NCBI GenBank assembly: GCA_020722685.1
Contig: DYKH01000104.1
Coordinates: 1-18,199, forward strand
Length of the DNA: 18,199 nt
Reading direction: 5' to 3'
Origin: Caldithrix sp.
Lineage (GTDB): Bacteria; KSB1; UBA2214; DYKH01
The notes beneath the pieces are model-generated. The model made no database searches. It worked only from the letters and a program-made list of their open reading frames with translations, and had not been told where the DNA came from. Shown one piece after another: positions 7,431-14,498 of the stretch (within the stretch, counting starts at the first letter, position 1; every line of letters begins with the position of its first letter). Both the position numbers and the translations under genes were made by a program.

Positions 7431-8372
7431 TTACTCCGGGCCTTCGGCAAGCTGCGGCTCGACATGAACCAAGATGTCGCCGATTTCAGGCATTTTGCTT
7501 TTGACGAGTTCCTTGGCGCGATGACCGATCTCGTGCCCCTCTTGCACCGCCAGAGCGGGACTTACCTCAATATGAAGGTCAATATTGTAGAACATACCCA
7601 TTTTTCGTCCCAAGATTTTTTCAGTGTCACACACTCCAGGTACGGTTCTTACGATATCTCGAATTCTTTGAATGATATCCTCCGGCGGCATAATGTCGAG
7701 CATGTCTCGTGTCGAGCTCAAGACGACTTTGCTGGCTGCATAGGCCATGATGAGTCCAACGAGGATGGCGATGATGTCATCGATGGTGGAGAGCTTTTCC
7801 CCGCCGAATTTGATGAGGAGGGAGCCAAAGAGAACGCAGGAAGTGGCTGCTACATCGGTGCGGTGATTGAGAGCATCCGCTTCCAGCGCCCGGCTGGAGA
7901 TTTGCTTGGCGGTTTTGTGCAGAAATCGATACATGTATTCCTTGACGAGTATCGATAAAGCCGCCACGATAATGACCGATTGAGTTGGGACGGAATGCGG
8001 ATCGCCCAATTTTTGAAACCCGCCGACAATAATACCACCGGCAGTGGCCAAGACGAACACACCCATAACGCGCGCGATCTCGGTTTCGATTTTGCCGTGG
8101 CCATAAGCATGCTCGGCGTCGGGAGGCTTGCTGGCGAGGTGTAGAGCGAGAAAAAGAGTCAAAGATATGCCCACGTCGGTCAGGTTATTCAGTCCATCGG
8201 CAAAGAGGGCATAAGAGTGCCCAAACCAGCCGGCTATTGCTTTGGCGGTGAAGAGGATAAAGTTCAACAACAAAATAAGCCGCGCCGCCCGTTTGGCAAT
8301 GAAATAGGGATCAGCGCGCTGTGATGTGATGGGGTTGTTTGGGTGCACTCTAAAGCGTCCCTCTCTTCTCAA
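7431..8372 (-). CDS. cation diffusion facilitator (probable manganese exporter)
   Basis: 313 residues. Six membrane helices are expected across residues 30-215, followed by a cytoplasmic CDF dimerisation domain (230-305) with IDLHIEVSP and EGHEIGH. The transport site reads Asn62-xxx-Asp66 in helix 2 (ADGLNNLTDVG) and Asn169-xxx-Asp173 in helix 5 (ALNHRTD). Zinc CDFs such as YiiP have DxxxD and HxxxD; an Asn in helix 2 marks the manganese clade (MntE/MneP-like). It probably exports Mn(II) in exchange for protons, opposing the uptake cluster. The longest frame starts with TTG at 8372; GTG at 8348 follows AGAGGG by about ten bases and may be the true start. It lies 192 bases after the ATP-grasp operon and could be cotranscribed or separate. 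Confidence 0.93.
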   Translation of the reverse strand: MRREGRFRVHPNNPITSQRADPYFIAKRAARLILLLNFILFTAKAIAGWFGHSYALFADGLNNLTDVGISLTLFLALHLASKPPDAEHAYGHGKIETEIARVMGVFVLATAGGIIVGGFQKLGDPHSVPTQSVIIVAALSILVKEYMYRFLHKTAKQISSRALEADALNHRTDVAATSCVLFGSLLIKFGGEKLSTIDDIIAILVGLIMAYAASKVVLSSTRDMLDIMPPEDIIQRIRDIVRTVPGVCDTEKILGRKMGMFYNIDLHIEVSPALAVQEGHEIGHRAKELVKSKMPEIGDILVHVEPQLAEGPE

Positions 8373-8564
8373 TCCATTGAATGTTTTAATTGTTTTCCGC
8401 CTTTTGCAGGACGAGCCAATTTCCGAAAGAAATCTGAGGATTGCAAACCAAAAAATGGGGCCGCGAATCGGGCCACCTTGGCGGGGAAGCTTGGAAGGTA
8501 GGTGAAGGCTGCGGTACGACTTTGAATAGATTGAATTCGACTTACCCTCCGTGTTCTCAGGACC

Positions 8565-9512
8565 TCAATGGCTTACTTTTTTTAGGTGCAGGCAAAACCT
8601 GATGATCTCATCAACGATGTTGGCAGCCACGGTGTCCGGGACGCCGTCCACATGCCTGGACTTTAATCGCATGTCGCACATTTCATTGATAAAATCCACC
8701 ACCAAGAGATCGCCGTTTTGATCCACTGCAATTTCCGTGGTAAAAAAGTCGATGTGGGAAATCTTGGCAATGCGCTGAACGGTTTCGATTATTTTGTGGG
8801 AAAGGATTGTCTCCAGCTCCTCCGGTTGAACCTGGCTGTACAGATGGGTCAAGTCATCCCACCAACAAGGGATGACCTGACCAAGAATGTAGAAAACCCT
8901 AAACCAGCCGCGGTGTGCGCCGAGAATTTTGGGAATCACTTTTTGCTGTAGAATAATTTTGCCGGTTTCGCTGGTTTTTAGCGCCGAAGAGATGTCATGA
9001 GAGGAGACGGCATCCAGCACAACGCCTTCGCCGCCCCCGCCTTCGGAAGGCTTGATGACAAAGGGCGTCCCCAATTTTGCAAGCGCCAGGACATGCATGG
9101 ATTCCGGATGATCTTCGGTGGACACAATGATGCCGTAAGGCACGCGGACATCGATATTGAGTAGCTCCAAGTGCATGGTCGCTTTGTCGCGGCACCATGC
9201 CATGGCGCGCGGATCGTTGATGAGATAGGTTCCCCTACTTTTTAGACTGGCCAAAAATAGAGACAGGCCGGGATTGTTATCGGAGGCTCGATCGACGATC
9301 AATCGGCAAGTGAAATCTTCTTGCGCGTAAAGCTTGGCAAAAGCTTCCAAGTCACCCGGCCCAAATGCCTGGACGTGCAAACGCTTCTTGATGGCTGTTT
9401 GCGTCAGTTGGGCGACAAAATCGCCATCATACTCCCAATCCCACAAAATGATCAGATCAAATTGTAGGCGTGAGGGTACAAACTTACGCTTAAGTCTCTC
9501 AAGGATGGTCAA
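8565..9512 (-). CDS. divergent ATP-grasp ligase, last gene of the kamA operon
   Basis: 315 residues. An N-terminal domain (1-100) is followed by an ATP-grasp core: DKATMHLELL (109-118), the lysine and glycine-rich loop VIKPSEGGGGEGV (152-164), an acidic residue in FTTEIAVD (257-264), and the Mg-binding pair in VVDFINEMCDMR (271-282; Asp273, Asn276). This family forms an amide or peptide bond from a carboxylate and an amine through an acyl phosphate. It is not a D-Ala-D-Ala ligase; the DFINE..DMR..S..VDGVPD ending belongs to an uncharacterised group. It starts with TTG two bases after the kamA stop and has no clear ribosome site, so it is probably coupled to kamA. The substrate is unknown; beta-lysine or a derivative is the contextual guess. 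Confidence 0.85.
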   Translation of the reverse strand: MTILERLKRKFVPSRLQFDLIILWDWEYDGDFVAQLTQTAIKKRLHVQAFGPGDLEAFAKLYAQEDFTCRLIVDRASDNNPGLSLFLASLKSRGTYLINDPRAMAWCRDKATMHLELLNIDVRVPYGIIVSTEDHPESMHVLALAKLGTPFVIKPSEGGGGEGVVLDAVSSHDISSALKTSETGKIILQQKVIPKILGAHRGWFRVFYILGQVIPCWWDDLTHLYSQVQPEELETILSHKIIETVQRIAKISHIDFFTTEIAVDQNGDLLVVDFINEMCDMRLKSRHVDGVPDTVAANIVDEIIRFCLHLKKVSH

Positions 9513-9514
9513 GG

Positions 9515-10651
9515 CTAATATAGCACTTCTTGCATTTCTTCTACCGGTGACATAAGGGCGCAGCCATTCTTGCCATTGGCCGCTGCTTTTTGCGTTTTTT
9601 TGCCCCCTGCTTGTTTGACCTGAGGATAGACAAAAACTCGACCAGCGTAGTTCCGCATGACTACGGCTTCATCGGTAATAGACTGGACGTAATTCGGCAA
9701 CAGCGGTATTTTACCGCCGCCGCCAGGAGCGTCAATAACAAAATGCGGCACACCCAAACCGGAAGTCCAGCCGCGAATGCCGTCGATGATTTCGAGGCCC
9801 TTTTCGACGCGGGTGCGTAGATGTTCGGTGCCGCGCACATAGTCCGCCTGGTAGATATAATATGGCCGCACCCGAACTTTGAGCAGTTTTTGCATCAATA
9901 GCTTCATTACTGCCGGATCGTCATTGACGCCTTTGAGCAGAACTGTTTGGTTACCCAAAGGGATTCCGGCGTCCGCCAAAAGGTTGAGCGCTCTCGACGA
10001 TTCTGCGGTGATTTCATCCGGATGGTTGAAATGCACGTTCATGTACAACGGATGATAGCGCTTGAGCATATTCGTTAGCTCCGGCGTGACTCGCTGCGGC
10101 AGAAAGCACGGCACTCGCGAGCCGATGCGGATGATTTCCAGATGCGGAATGGCCCGCAAGGATTTTAGGATATATTCTAATTTTTTGTCAGCCAAAAGCA
10201 ACGGATCGCCGCCGGAAAGGATCACGTCGCGGACCTCCGTATGCGTGCGAATATAGTTGATTCCATCTTCAATATAGCGCGGATTGATTTTGCTGGGGTC
10301 GCCCACTTTGCGCTTGCGGGTACAAAAACGGCAATAGGAAGCGCAGACGTGCGAGATCAAAAATAGCACTCTATCCGGATAGCGATGCACGATGCTCGGC
10401 ACCGGCGAATCTTCGTCTTCCGCTAAAGGGTCGGAAATGCCACTGTTCTCATCCAGTTCGGCAAGATCGGGCACCACTTGGCGATAAATGGGATCGCCTT
10501 TTTCTTTTATCAAACTGGCGTAATAAGGTGTAATGCGAATTTTAAAGGACTTTTCAAGCTTTCGTACATCCTCTACGTTTAAACCAAAAGCTTGGGCAAT
10601 CTCTTCCGGTTTGGAGAGACTTTGCTGGAGAATTTGTTGCCATTCTTCCAT
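9515..10651 (-). CDS. kamA: lysine 2,3-aminomutase (radical SAM, KamA family)
   Basis: 378 residues. The radical SAM cluster motif is CASYCRFC (Cys103, Cys107, Cys110). The PLP lysine lies in DAPGGGGKIP (Lys314). The two aspartates that hold the side-chain amine of lysine in clostridial enzyme are present: Asp270 (in QADYVRGTEH) and Asp307 (in VIDAPGGGG). This favours L-lysine to L-beta-lysine over glutamate 2,3-aminomutase, where they are replaced. The C-terminus is short: the zinc-binding cysteine cluster of clostridial enzyme is missing and only one Cys (364) remains in a Lys/Gly/Ala-rich tail. ATG at 10651 follows AAAGGAG by 11 bases, 17 bases after the acetyltransferase gene. Confidence 0.93.
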   Translation of the reverse strand: MEEWQQILQQSLSKPEEIAQAFGLNVEDVRKLEKSFKIRITPYYASLIKEKGDPIYRQVVPDLAELDENSGISDPLAEDEDSPVPSIVHRYPDRVLFLISHVCASYCRFCTRKRKVGDPSKINPRYIEDGINYIRTHTEVRDVILSGGDPLLLADKKLEYILKSLRAIPHLEIIRIGSRVPCFLPQRVTPELTNMLKRYHPLYMNVHFNHPDEITAESSRALNLLADAGIPLGNQTVLLKGVNDDPAVMKLLMQKLLKVRVRPYYIYQADYVRGTEHLRTRVEKGLEIIDGIRGWTSGLGVPHFVIDAPGGGGKIPLLPNYVQSITDEAVVMRNYAGRVFVYPQVKQAGGKKTQKAAANGKNGCALMSPVEEMQEVLY

Positions 10652-10668
10652 GGTAGCTTCGACTCCTT

Positions 10669-11142
10669 TCAGTCGAAATATTTTGCATAGATCACGCGAT
10701 CATCGCCCGGCTTGTAAAACCCGGCGATGCGCGCCACTTCTTGGTAATCTAAGCGCAAATAGAATTGACGCGTGGGTTCGTACTTCGGTTGAGATGAAGT
10801 TTCGATGATGATGAGTCTTCCTTTTTCCTCCTTCACTCTGTTTTCCAACCAGTGGACCATTTGTTTACCATAGCCACGTCCCTGCTCCTGCGGACTGACG
10901 GCCATCCAATAAAGGTCGTATGTTCCGTAGGTCAAAGGCGTCGGTCCGAAGCATAGGTAGCCGACTACCCGGTGGTCATCATTTTCGGTGACGATGATCG
11001 TATAATCTTTTTGTTCAGGTCGATCCAAGTAAATGTCTATCAGCTCCTCGGCAACTCCAATCTCCTCCTTGGTAAACATGTCGGTTTCTTGAATCAGATT
11101 AAGGACCGTCTCGCGGTCCGCTTTTTTCATCAAACGGATCAA
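10669..11142 (-). CDS. GNAT-family N-acetyltransferase
   Basis: 157 residues from a TTG at 11142. That start overlaps the preceding stop as TTGA and has AAAGGAG five bases upstream; starts at 11187 (49-base overlap) or 11130 (ATG) fit less well. The acetyl-CoA motif A is DLYWMAVSPQEQGRGYGKQM, with QGRGYG as the pyrophosphate loop, followed by IIETSSQPKYEPTRQFYLRL, typical of GNAT motif B. It should transfer an acyl group from CoA to an amine. Next to kamA it recalls the AblA/AblB pair that makes N-epsilon-acetyl-beta-lysine, but it is much shorter than AblB, so it is an analogue at best. The true acceptor could be beta-lysine, a peptide product, or an amino acid that the neighbouring ligases use. 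Confidence 0.9.
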   Translation of the reverse strand: MIRLMKKADRETVLNLIQETDMFTKEEIGVAEELIDIYLDRPEQKDYTIIVTENDDHRVVGYLCFGPTPLTYGTYDLYWMAVSPQEQGRGYGKQMVHWLENRVKEEKGRLIIIETSSQPKYEPTRQFYLRLDYQEVARIAGFYKPGDDRVIYAKYFD

Positions 11143-12152
11143 GTAAACTCCTTTCGCGTTCTGGCCGTTTCCAGCATTTGCCGCCAAAAGTCTTGGTAGT
11201 CGATTCCCGCCGCTTTCAAGGCGCGCGCATAGCCGGCGCCGCGGCTGATATCGGGATTGGGATTGACTTCGAGAATGAACGGTTGGCCGTCGGCATCCAT
11301 ACGAAAATCCACCCGCGCGTAATCGCGGCAGCCCATCATGGCATAGGCGGACTTGGCCATGCTCTGCAATTTTTCTCGGGTGGCGTCATCGATTTTTGCC
11401 GGACAAACGGGCACTGTCGTTTTATTTAAAATATGGTCATCGAACCACTTGGCTTCATAGCCCAGTATACGCGGCTGATCGGCCGGCATGGTGGAGAAAT
11501 CGATCTCTGAGACCGGCAACGCCTCGGGCCGACTCTCACCGCGAACGGCGACGTTGAATTCTCTGCCCTCAACAAACTCTTCCACCATGGCCGGCTGTTT
11601 GTAGATGCTTACCATCTTCTTTATTTGCTCCTTCAAGCTTTCAGGATTCGACACCACGGAATCCGCATAGACCCCAAGACTGGCGTCTTCCGAGTTGGGT
11701 TTGACGATCATAGGAAAGCTCAGGTTTTTCACCTGGTCCAAATGATCTGCCAATACGCCCTTGACAACGGGAAGACCGTGAGATTGCAGAATGGCCTTGG
11801 TCTTGAATTTGTCCACGCAAAGAGCCAAAGTTCGGGAGGGGCCACCCGTGAAGGGGATATCCAGCAGCTCAAACAATCCGGCCACACCGGCCTCAAATTT
11901 GGGACGACCGCGAAAGCCTTCGCATAGGTTGATGATCACGCCGGGCCTTACGACTCCAAGCCGGCGGAGAAAGCCTGTCAGACTGCGTCGCAAAGGCAGC
12001 ATGATGGCCCGATAACCAAGATTCGAGACCGCATCAAAGACGTCCTGCGCCGCTTGCTGCACGGACTCTTCGGATACCCTCTCATTGCTGCGGCCAGCAA
12101 CGGGCTCGTAGGCGTTGTAGACAATGCCCACGAGAAAATTTGTGCGCATCAT
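11139..12152 (-). CDS. D-Ala-D-Ala-ligase-like ATP-grasp enzyme (second of pair)
   Basis: 337 residues with the Ddl domain order. The N-terminal domain (1-105) includes INLCEGFRGRPKFEAGVAGL (74-93) and DIPFTGG. The ATP-grasp core has DKFKTKAIL (114-122), MIVKPNSEDASLGV (148-161), EEFVEGREFNVAV (191-203), an omega-loop-like GYEAKW (231-236) and Mg ligands Asp282, Glu295 and Asn297 (ILEVNPNPDIS). Real Ddl enzymes are cell-wall genes near murein clusters; here the context is kamA and a GNAT, so another amino acid or peptide is the likely substrate. Its ATG overlaps the upstream TGA as ATGA; a second ATG follows directly at 12149. Confidence 0.88.
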   Translation of the reverse strand: MMRTNFLVGIVYNAYEPVAGRSNERVSEESVQQAAQDVFDAVSNLGYRAIMLPLRRSLTGFLRRLGVVRPGVIINLCEGFRGRPKFEAGVAGLFELLDIPFTGGPSRTLALCVDKFKTKAILQSHGLPVVKGVLADHLDQVKNLSFPMIVKPNSEDASLGVYADSVVSNPESLKEQIKKMVSIYKQPAMVEEFVEGREFNVAVRGESRPEALPVSEIDFSTMPADQPRILGYEAKWFDDHILNKTTVPVCPAKIDDATREKLQSMAKSAYAMMGCRDYARVDFRMDADGQPFILEVNPNPDISRGAGYARALKAAGIDYQDFWRQMLETARTRKEFT

Positions 12153-13204
12153 GGCCTCATTCCGTACCGGGCAAGCGCTTCGTCCACGACGCGTTGTATG
12201 AGAGCAGAATAACCATAGCCGGCCGTGCGCGCCGCTTTGGGCAGACAGGAATTATCTTCCGGATTGGGAAGGATGCCGGGCAATGGATTGACTTCGAGAA
12301 TATGAGGTATTTCCGCATCGTCCAATCGCACGTCAATGCGGCACCAGTCCCGAATGCGCAGTACCTTGCAGGTTTGTCGCACGACCGATTCGATGCGATT
12401 CTTCAGGTCTGGTGTAACGTCAGCCGGACATTTGAAGATGGCCAGCGGCTTTTCCCGTGTGTCCCAAATCCATTTGGCCTCGTAGGAATAAATGGGAACC
12501 GCGCCTTCCGGCAATTGACTGTGATCGATCTCGACAATGGGCAGAATCTCCACATTCGGATAATTGCCCAAAACGCCTACGGTAAATTCGCGCCCGCTCA
12601 AAAAGCGCTCGATGATGACCGGCTGTTTGTAGGTGCCGATCGCCTCGTTCACGCGTTCATGCAAATCGGCTAAAGTGTAGACCACCGAATTGTTCTTGAT
12701 GCCTTTGCTGGAACCTTCGTAAAGGGGCTTGATAATGACCGGAAGTTTGATCTTGGTTGGAATTTCATTTACGGATTCGACGACCCAGAAACCGGGAGTG
12801 GGAATTCCATTATAAGACAAAATCTCCTTGGCGCGGGATTTGTCCAAACAAAGGCTCAAAGTGAGCGGATCAGAGCCGGTGTAGGGTATGTCCAGGATTT
12901 CGCAGAGAACGGGGATGTGGGATTCGCGATTGGGACCGAGAAGTCGTTCGGCGATGTTGAAGACAAGGTGGGGTTTTTGTTGTTGGAGCCTGTAAAAGGC
13001 GTACTCATCCGATTCGATGGGAATGACATTCCATCGCTCTTCTAACGCTTCTTGTACAGCTAAGATGGTTTCATCGGAGTCGCATTCAGCCAGCAGATCA
13101 GGCGGCGGAGGTTCATCATCATCCTCCGTGATTTCTTGTCCGGCTAAACGATGCAGGGATGTTGCCATTCCGGCTTTCGAGGAATAAACCAATGCAACTT
13201 TCAT
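12149..13204 (-). CDS. D-Ala-D-Ala-ligase-like ATP-grasp enzyme (first gene of operon)
   Basis: 351 residues. An N-terminal domain (1-110) contains an unusual acidic, proline-rich insert (EITEDDDEPPPPDL, 24-37) and NIAERLLGPNRESHIP (83-98). The ATP-grasp core has DKSRAKEIL (121-129), VIIKPLYEGSSKGI (156-169), IERFLSGREFTVGV (198-211), YEAKWIWD (241-248) and Mg ligands Asp291, Glu304 and Asn306 (ILEVNPLPGI). It shares layout with the next gene but the two are clearly diverged, so they probably catalyse successive ligations. AAAGGAAG lies about 12 bases before the ATG at 13204. A promoter at 13290..13317 gives a leader of about 80 bases. Substrates are not known from sequence. Confidence 0.88.
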   Translation of the reverse strand: MKVALVYSSKAGMATSLHRLAGQEITEDDDEPPPPDLLAECDSDETILAVQEALEERWNVIPIESDEYAFYRLQQQKPHLVFNIAERLLGPNRESHIPVLCEILDIPYTGSDPLTLSLCLDKSRAKEILSYNGIPTPGFWVVESVNEIPTKIKLPVIIKPLYEGSSKGIKNNSVVYTLADLHERVNEAIGTYKQPVIIERFLSGREFTVGVLGNYPNVEILPIVEIDHSQLPEGAVPIYSYEAKWIWDTREKPLAIFKCPADVTPDLKNRIESVVRQTCKVLRIRDWCRIDVRLDDAEIPHILEVNPLPGILPNPEDNSCLPKAARTAGYGYSALIQRVVDEALARYGMRP

Positions 13205-13289
13205 CGTCGGTATTTGCTTCCTTTACAGGTCAAGCGCGGACTTGCATTTACTACTAAAGACCGCATTCCGCTGCTTTTATTAAGGCGCA

Positions 13290-13317
13290 AATATAGATAT
13301 TTTGCAGTAAAAGTCAA
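13290..13317 (-). promoter_or_regulatory. promoter of the ATP-grasp/kamA operon
   Basis: On the minus strand TTGACT (13317..13312) and TATATT (13295..13290) are 16 bases apart. The same site reads TTG-N19-TATATTTG, matching the Bacteroidetes -7 consensus TAnnTTTG. An A-rich stretch lies just upstream. Transcription should start near 13283. The -35 and spacer lie inside the direct repeat; the -10 lies just outside it. Confidence 0.7.
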
Positions 13318-13468
13318 GCCTTTTTTTGAATATTTTTCTATAGGTTGAAACGTGGTCGCAAGAATGTACAATATGTAGTGTCCGACGATCAAGTAACCAA
13401 AGCTCTTGACGATCTGGGCGGCACAAACAAAAACGCCTCGTCCATCTGGCCGGGCGAGGCAGTTTGTT
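13297..13468. repeat. direct repeat, copy 1 (terminator plus promoter block)
   Basis: This 172-base block recurs in the same orientation at 14478..14650. The first 65 bases (13297..13361 with 14478..14542) are identical; the rest differs at about 15 positions plus one single-base indel, roughly 90% overall by hand count. Read on the minus strand it holds a hairpin terminator followed by a -35 box. The match ends between the -35 and the -10. Confidence 0.9.
13424..13460 (-). terminator. intrinsic terminator after the split gene
   Basis: GCCTCG (13435..13440) pairs with CGAGGC (13455..13460) around a 14-base loop, and on the minus strand the stem is followed by GTTTTTGTTTG. It lies 44 bases past the stop of the gene ending at 13504 and insulates the operon promoter that follows. 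Confidence 0.7.
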
Positions 13469-13503
13469 CGTTTTGCGCTGTGCTGTAAAGTGACGGACCA
13501 CCA

Positions 13504-13902
13504 TCATTGGTTGTTAGCTAAAGTCCACAAAAGAGCAGCAATCAAAGAAGACACCACCCCTATAATAATACCCAAAAGGTTCTGGCGGATGAACACCAGA
13601 ATACCTTTTCGTCTAGCCCAATTCAATTTTGGATGCAGGAAAAACTCCTGCTGAAGTCTAATGCACTTTGTGTACACATTTTCCCACTTGTCGAAAGCCG
13701 GGACAGAATTGTCGACATCCTGCTCGCCTTCAAGTCGCCTCGCCTCAGTTGAACCGGCTCGTATTTCGTTAAAAAGGTGATGTAGCCGAAGATCAAATTC
13801 TCCGTTATCAAGAAAGCTGGTATTCAACTTGCACAGAATATCGTACTGCTTTCTTGCCTCCTTAACTCTGAGCTTAAACAAATCCAGGCAACTTCGTTTC
13901 AA
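13504..13902 (-). CDS. C-terminal part of an interrupted gene; helical protein with membrane anchor, unknown
   Basis: 132 residues if read from the TTG at 13902, which has no ribosome site. Residues 1-100 look alpha-helical and charged (KLRVKEARKQYDILCKL); residues 105-128 form a hydrophobic membrane segment (LLGIIIGVVSSLIAALLW), so the soluble part should be tethered with a very short C-terminal tail. The reading frame continues upstream for 12 more codons to a TAA at 13941..13939, and beyond that stop the same frame is open to the ATG at 14115. The likely original protein is 203 residues long, with this as its C-terminal two thirds. No family is recognised. It may be a pseudogene, a nonsense allele or a readthrough gene. 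Confidence 0.55.
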   Translation of the reverse strand: MKRSCLDLFKLRVKEARKQYDILCKLNTSFLDNGEFDLRLHHLFNEIRAGSTEARRLEGEQDVDNSVPAFDKWENVYTKCIRLQQEFFLHPKLNWARRKGILVFIRQNLLGIIIGVVSSLIAALLWTLANNQ

Positions 13903-13938
13903 ATGACTGAATGCTTCTGAGACAGCTTCACTTTCTGC

Positions 13939-14115
13939 TTATTTCAATGCCCAGTGACGGGAAACATGATCAAAGGCGGCATTCATTTCGAATAAAGTCT
14001 CAGCGGGAAGAACGTTCTGCGTCTGGACGTCGCTGTATAAGAGCTTCACGTACTGGTGATAAAAGGCAAAAAGCTCCTCGAAGGTAGTGGGGCGGCGTTT
14101 TGAGGGAGCTTCCAT
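13939..14115 (-). CDS. 58-residue N-terminal part of the interrupted gene
   Basis: The ATG at 14115 overlaps the stop of the preceding gene as TGATG, a usual sign of translational coupling, so the start is credible. The peptide runs MEAPSKRRPTTFEELFAFY, through a helical region, to SRHWALK and a TAA. The same frame then continues without another stop to 13504. The residues on both sides of the TAA (HWALK, then AESEAVSEAF) read as one continuous helix, and TAA differs from CAA (Gln) by one base. It is therefore best seen as the front end of a 203-residue protein rather than a gene of its own. Confidence 0.55.
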   Translation of the reverse strand: MEAPSKRRPTTFEELFAFYHQYVKLLYSDVQTQNVLPAETLFEMNAAFDHVSRHWALK

Positions 14116-14345
14116 CAGCGTATTGCTTTTCTTAATTCGCTTTCAACTACCTCATGGTGGACAGTCTGATCCCCCAGGACATTCCCCCTACCAATGAAAG
14201 GGAAAAAAGAAACGATTCGCATTACTTGATGAAATTTGTTTTCAATCCTTCGACGGCGCTCGTCTATGGGCATCTGTCGAATCTCCTCAATTGATTCACC
14301 TACCTCTTTCTCAACGGCCATCTCAAAGTCGGTTTTTGTTTCCAT
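14115..14345 (-). CDS. small conserved-looking protein, first gene of the repeat-flanked cassette
   Basis: 76 residues from the ATG at 14345, which has GGAG six bases upstream; the ATG at 14357 adds four residues and has no such site. Residues 1-45 are acidic/basic and probably helical (EKEVGESIEEIRQM, DERRRRIENKFHQ). The second half has MRIVSFFPFIGRGNVLGD (42-59) and ends HHEVVESELRKAIR. The FPFIGRGNV phrase looks like a conserved family core but I cannot name the family. It lacks a signal peptide or membrane helix. The TGATG overlap with the next gene suggests that the two products work together, possibly as a soluble partner with a membrane-anchored one. Confidence 0.6.
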   Translation of the reverse strand: METKTDFEMAVEKEVGESIEEIRQMPIDERRRRIENKFHQVMRIVSFFPFIGRGNVLGDQTVHHEVVESELRKAIR

Positions 14346-14470
14346 TTGACTCTCCATCAGGAAACCATTTGACTTGCATTCGTCAAGCCGAATGGGGTAG
14401 AACTTGTCTATATGGCATCTGGATAATTATCTCATCGTCCCGCCGTTAAACTCATCCACTAATTGCCGGC

Positions 14471-14498
14471 AATCTACATATTTTGCAGTAAAAGTCAA
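14471..14498 (-). promoter_or_regulatory. second copy of the promoter, before the two-gene cassette
   Basis: TTGACT (14498..14493) and TAGATT (14476..14471) are again 16 bases apart. The -35 and spacer are identical to copy 1, but the -10 lies outside the repeat and is weaker (TAGATT against TATATT). A 12-base perfect palindrome, ATTGCCGGCAAT (14462..14473), overlaps the -10 and start region and could be an operator. Confidence 0.5.

Noticed and set aside
7344..7958. 204-residue plus-strand frame
   Set aside because: Mostly antisense to the CDF gene; the product has no recognisable domain.
11139..13204. Calling the two ATP-grasp genes ddl (cell-wall D-Ala-D-Ala ligases)
   Set aside because: The fold and Mg ligands match, but N-terminal substrate motifs differ, there are two adjacent diverged copies, and the operon context is kamA plus GNAT.
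13900..13902. TTG at 13902 as a true independent start
   Set aside because: No ribosome site precedes it and the frame stays open upstream to the TAA, so it is more likely part of the split gene.
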